DNA of 64,000 nucleotides from Thioclava sp. JE_KL1 (GTDB taxonomy: Bacteria > Pseudomonadota > Alphaproteobacteria > Rhodobacterales > Rhodobacteraceae), in NCBI RefSeq assembly GCF_009296265.1, contig NZ_WBJS01000002.1, positions 1 to 64,000 on the forward strand, read 5' to 3'. Every line of letters begins with the position of its first letter. The stretch's first letter is position 1. The notes below the pieces were generated by a model. The model saw only the letters and a program-made list of their open reading frames with translations, was not told the DNA's origin and did not search any database. A program made the position numbers and the translations under genes. Below, piece after piece: positions 62,896 to 64,000 of the stretch.

Positions 62896-63222
62896 TCAGG
62901 CCTCTTTCGAGCGCTCGATATAGGCGCGCAGTTCCTCGGCCTCGTGCCGGGCGTCGCGCAGACCATCCATCGCCGCGCGCAGTTCCGCCTCGGTCTGGCT
63001 GAGCTGATTGGCCAGTTCCGCCTCGCGCTGCTCGACATAGACGAGCGCCTGATCGCGGGTCTCTTCGGCTTCATGCAACGCCTGCGCCATCTGCTCCAGC
63101 TCGCCCATATCGGCCTGGCTCACGCGGGTGAGGCGGTGGATCAACCAGCTCGCGAACCAGCCGAGAGCGAAAGCCACGAAAAGGATGATCGCTGTGGCGA
63201 TGATGAATTCGGTTCTGTTCAT
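62896..63222 (-). CDS. Small membrane-anchored coiled-coil protein
   Basis: A 108-residue protein. One N-terminal membrane helix (FIIATAIILFVAFALGWFASWLI) is followed by a charged coiled coil with many Q, E and R, ending AYIERSKEA. AAGGGA precedes the start. It is transcribed just after the OmpA-family gene, so it may help an envelope function. I do not recognise the family. Confidence 0.65.
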   Translation of the reverse strand: MNRTEFIIATAIILFVAFALGWFASWLIHRLTRVSQADMGELEQMAQALHEAEETRDQALVYVEQREAELANQLSQTEAELRAAMDGLRDARHEAEELRAYIERSKEA

Positions 63223-63233
63223 ATGACGTCCCT

Positions 63234-64000
63234 TCAGCCCTTCGACAGGTCCTCCGGCCGGGATTGCGGGCGCGGCGTTTGATCGCCGGGCGTCTCGACC
63301 GGAATTTCTTCTTCTTGCGGGGTTTTTTCCCCCGGTTCTGCGGCGGTGTCCCCATCGCCGTTTTCGCTTTGCGCACCGTCCTCGGTGGCGGGCGCGCCGT
63401 CGTCGGTCACTGCGCCGTTCCAATGCGGCTCGCCGTCTTCTGCGGCGCCTGTCGCATCTGCGGTGGCATCGGGCAGCGCATCGTCGCCCACCGGCGCCTC
63501 ATCCAGCAGGACGAATTCGATCCGACGGTTCTTCTCGCGGCCTGCCTCGGTGTCGTTCGAGGCGATCGGTTGCGCTTCGCCGTAGCCTTTCGCTTCGAGA
63601 TTGCCGATCAGCACGCCACGGTCCAGAAGCCCGCGGATCACTGCCTGCGCGCGTTGTTGCGAGAGCTGCAGGTTCATTTCCTCGCGGCCCTGATTGTCGG
63701 TGTAACCGGCGACTTCCATCTTGAAATCGGTGCAGTTCTTCATCGATTTCGCCAAAGCGTCGAGCGCGTCCAGGCTTTCCGAGGCGACCTGCGCCGAACC
63801 CGGATCGAAATCGACCTTCTTCTTCTGCAGCGTCTCGTTGAGGCGCGCGACGCATTCCTTGCCGGTCGGCAGGGCCAGCTGCTCATCGAGGCGCTTGTCG
63901 TATTTCACGCTCAGGTCGATCTGCGCGTCTTCGCCGAGCTGGCTCGTCAGGATGCGCGAGATCGTGTCGGAAGCCTGCGGATCGCCTGAGATGCCGTTGA
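63234..64000 (-). CDS. OmpA-family envelope protein (N-terminus beyond the right edge)
   Basis: The reading frame is open to the window edge, so only the C-terminal 255 residues are visible. They include a cysteine-bearing KNCTDFKMEVAGYTDNQG and REKNRRIEFVLL, the two halves of the OmpA peptidoglycan-binding domain. After it comes a 70-residue acidic tail rich in D, E, P and T, which is unusual. The preceding segment (SDTISRILTSQLGEDAQIDL) looks like a BON-type domain. The likely start is outside the window. Confidence 0.85.
   Translation of the reverse strand, partial: NGISGDPQASDTISRILTSQLGEDAQIDLSVKYDKRLDEQLALPTGKECVARLNETLQKKKVDFDPGSAQVASESLDALDALAKSMKNCTDFKMEVAGYTDNQGREEMNLQLSQQRAQAVIRGLLDRGVLIGNLEAKGYGEAQPIASNDTEAGREKNRRIEFVLLDEAPVGDDALPDATADATGAAEDGEPHWNGAVTDDGAPATEDGAQSENGDGDTAAEPGEKTPQEEEIPVETPGDQTPRPQSRPEDLSKG

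Noticed and set aside
1-64000. CRISPR array, rRNA operon or prophage structural genes
   Set aside because: I saw no regularly spaced repeats with spacers, no rRNA-like sequence and no capsid, tail or terminase motifs.

Overview
The window looks like chromosome from a high-GC alphaproteobacterium of the Rhodobacteraceae; a Thioclava-like genus is my best guess, but it rests on gene style and order, not on a search. Pointers are the split F0 operon with b and b' subunits, a TrcR/DUF1013 regulator, COQ9, a DUF6280 protein, a PopZ-like acidic protein, and the soluble NAD-dependent formate dehydrogenase operon fdsGBA-fdhD-fdsD of the Rhodobacter capsulatus type. Most genes have strongly G/C-ending codons. 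The stretch from about 1700 to 5900 is visibly less GC-biased.

Layout. 1-6000 is accessory DNA: the end of a truncated gene, an IS66 transposase remnant with a premature stop, a 440-bp leader full of hairpins, then a co-directional cassette (MazF/PemK-fold protein, unknown 146-aa protein, winged-helix-like 233-aa protein, and a tyrosine recombinase coupled to it by a 20-bp overlap). A convergent DUF3883 nuclease-like gene follows, and the island stops at the 3' end of a tRNA-Cys gene, which is a classic integration site. 6277-9873 holds pcm, tolC and a PopZ-like gene. 10089-20917 holds DUF6280, ygfZ, an MsbA-type exporter, two aminotransferases, an MFS transporter and valS. 21108-28672 holds a DUF2235 hydrolase, a thioesterase, a GYD protein, the divergent metF/metR pair, an inositol monophosphatase-family gene, mscL and ald. 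28817-36259 holds an Lrp regulator, trkH, rpsU, coq9, a quinone reductase, a SpoIIAA-like gene, a secreted RNase T2, trcR and a secreted divergent metallophosphoesterase. 36478-40493 holds an SDR, an ArsR regulator and the F0 part of ATP synthase (atpI-B-E-F'-F). 40578-47833 holds a FadR-type regulator, an OmpA lipoprotein, an Ada-like methyltransferase, nth, a PfkB kinase, HIT, and a divergent glycosyltransferase/sulfotransferase pair. 47834-52159 is one leftward operon read uvrC, lysine-2,3-aminomutase-like, pgsA, moaD, moaE. 52458-55267 is another leftward set (sppA-like, a zinc-ribbon mini-protein, a Ca/Na antiporter, an SDR). 55406-61236 is the formate dehydrogenase operon. The right edge has a GT39-like membrane glycosyltransferase, a small coiled-coil membrane protein and a truncated OmpA-family gene.

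How it fits together. The molybdopterin-synthase genes moaD/moaE and the fds operon serve the same cofactor economy, since FdsA needs a molybdenum cofactor and FdhD sulfurates it. The most unusual material is the tRNA-Cys island: a recombinase that lacks the first catalytic arginine, coupled to small unknown genes separated by strong intercistronic hairpins and including a lone MazF-fold protein. Other points worth following are several precise inverted-repeat operators (upstream of DUF2235, metF/metR and arsR) and a 134-bp inverted-repeat element next to valS.
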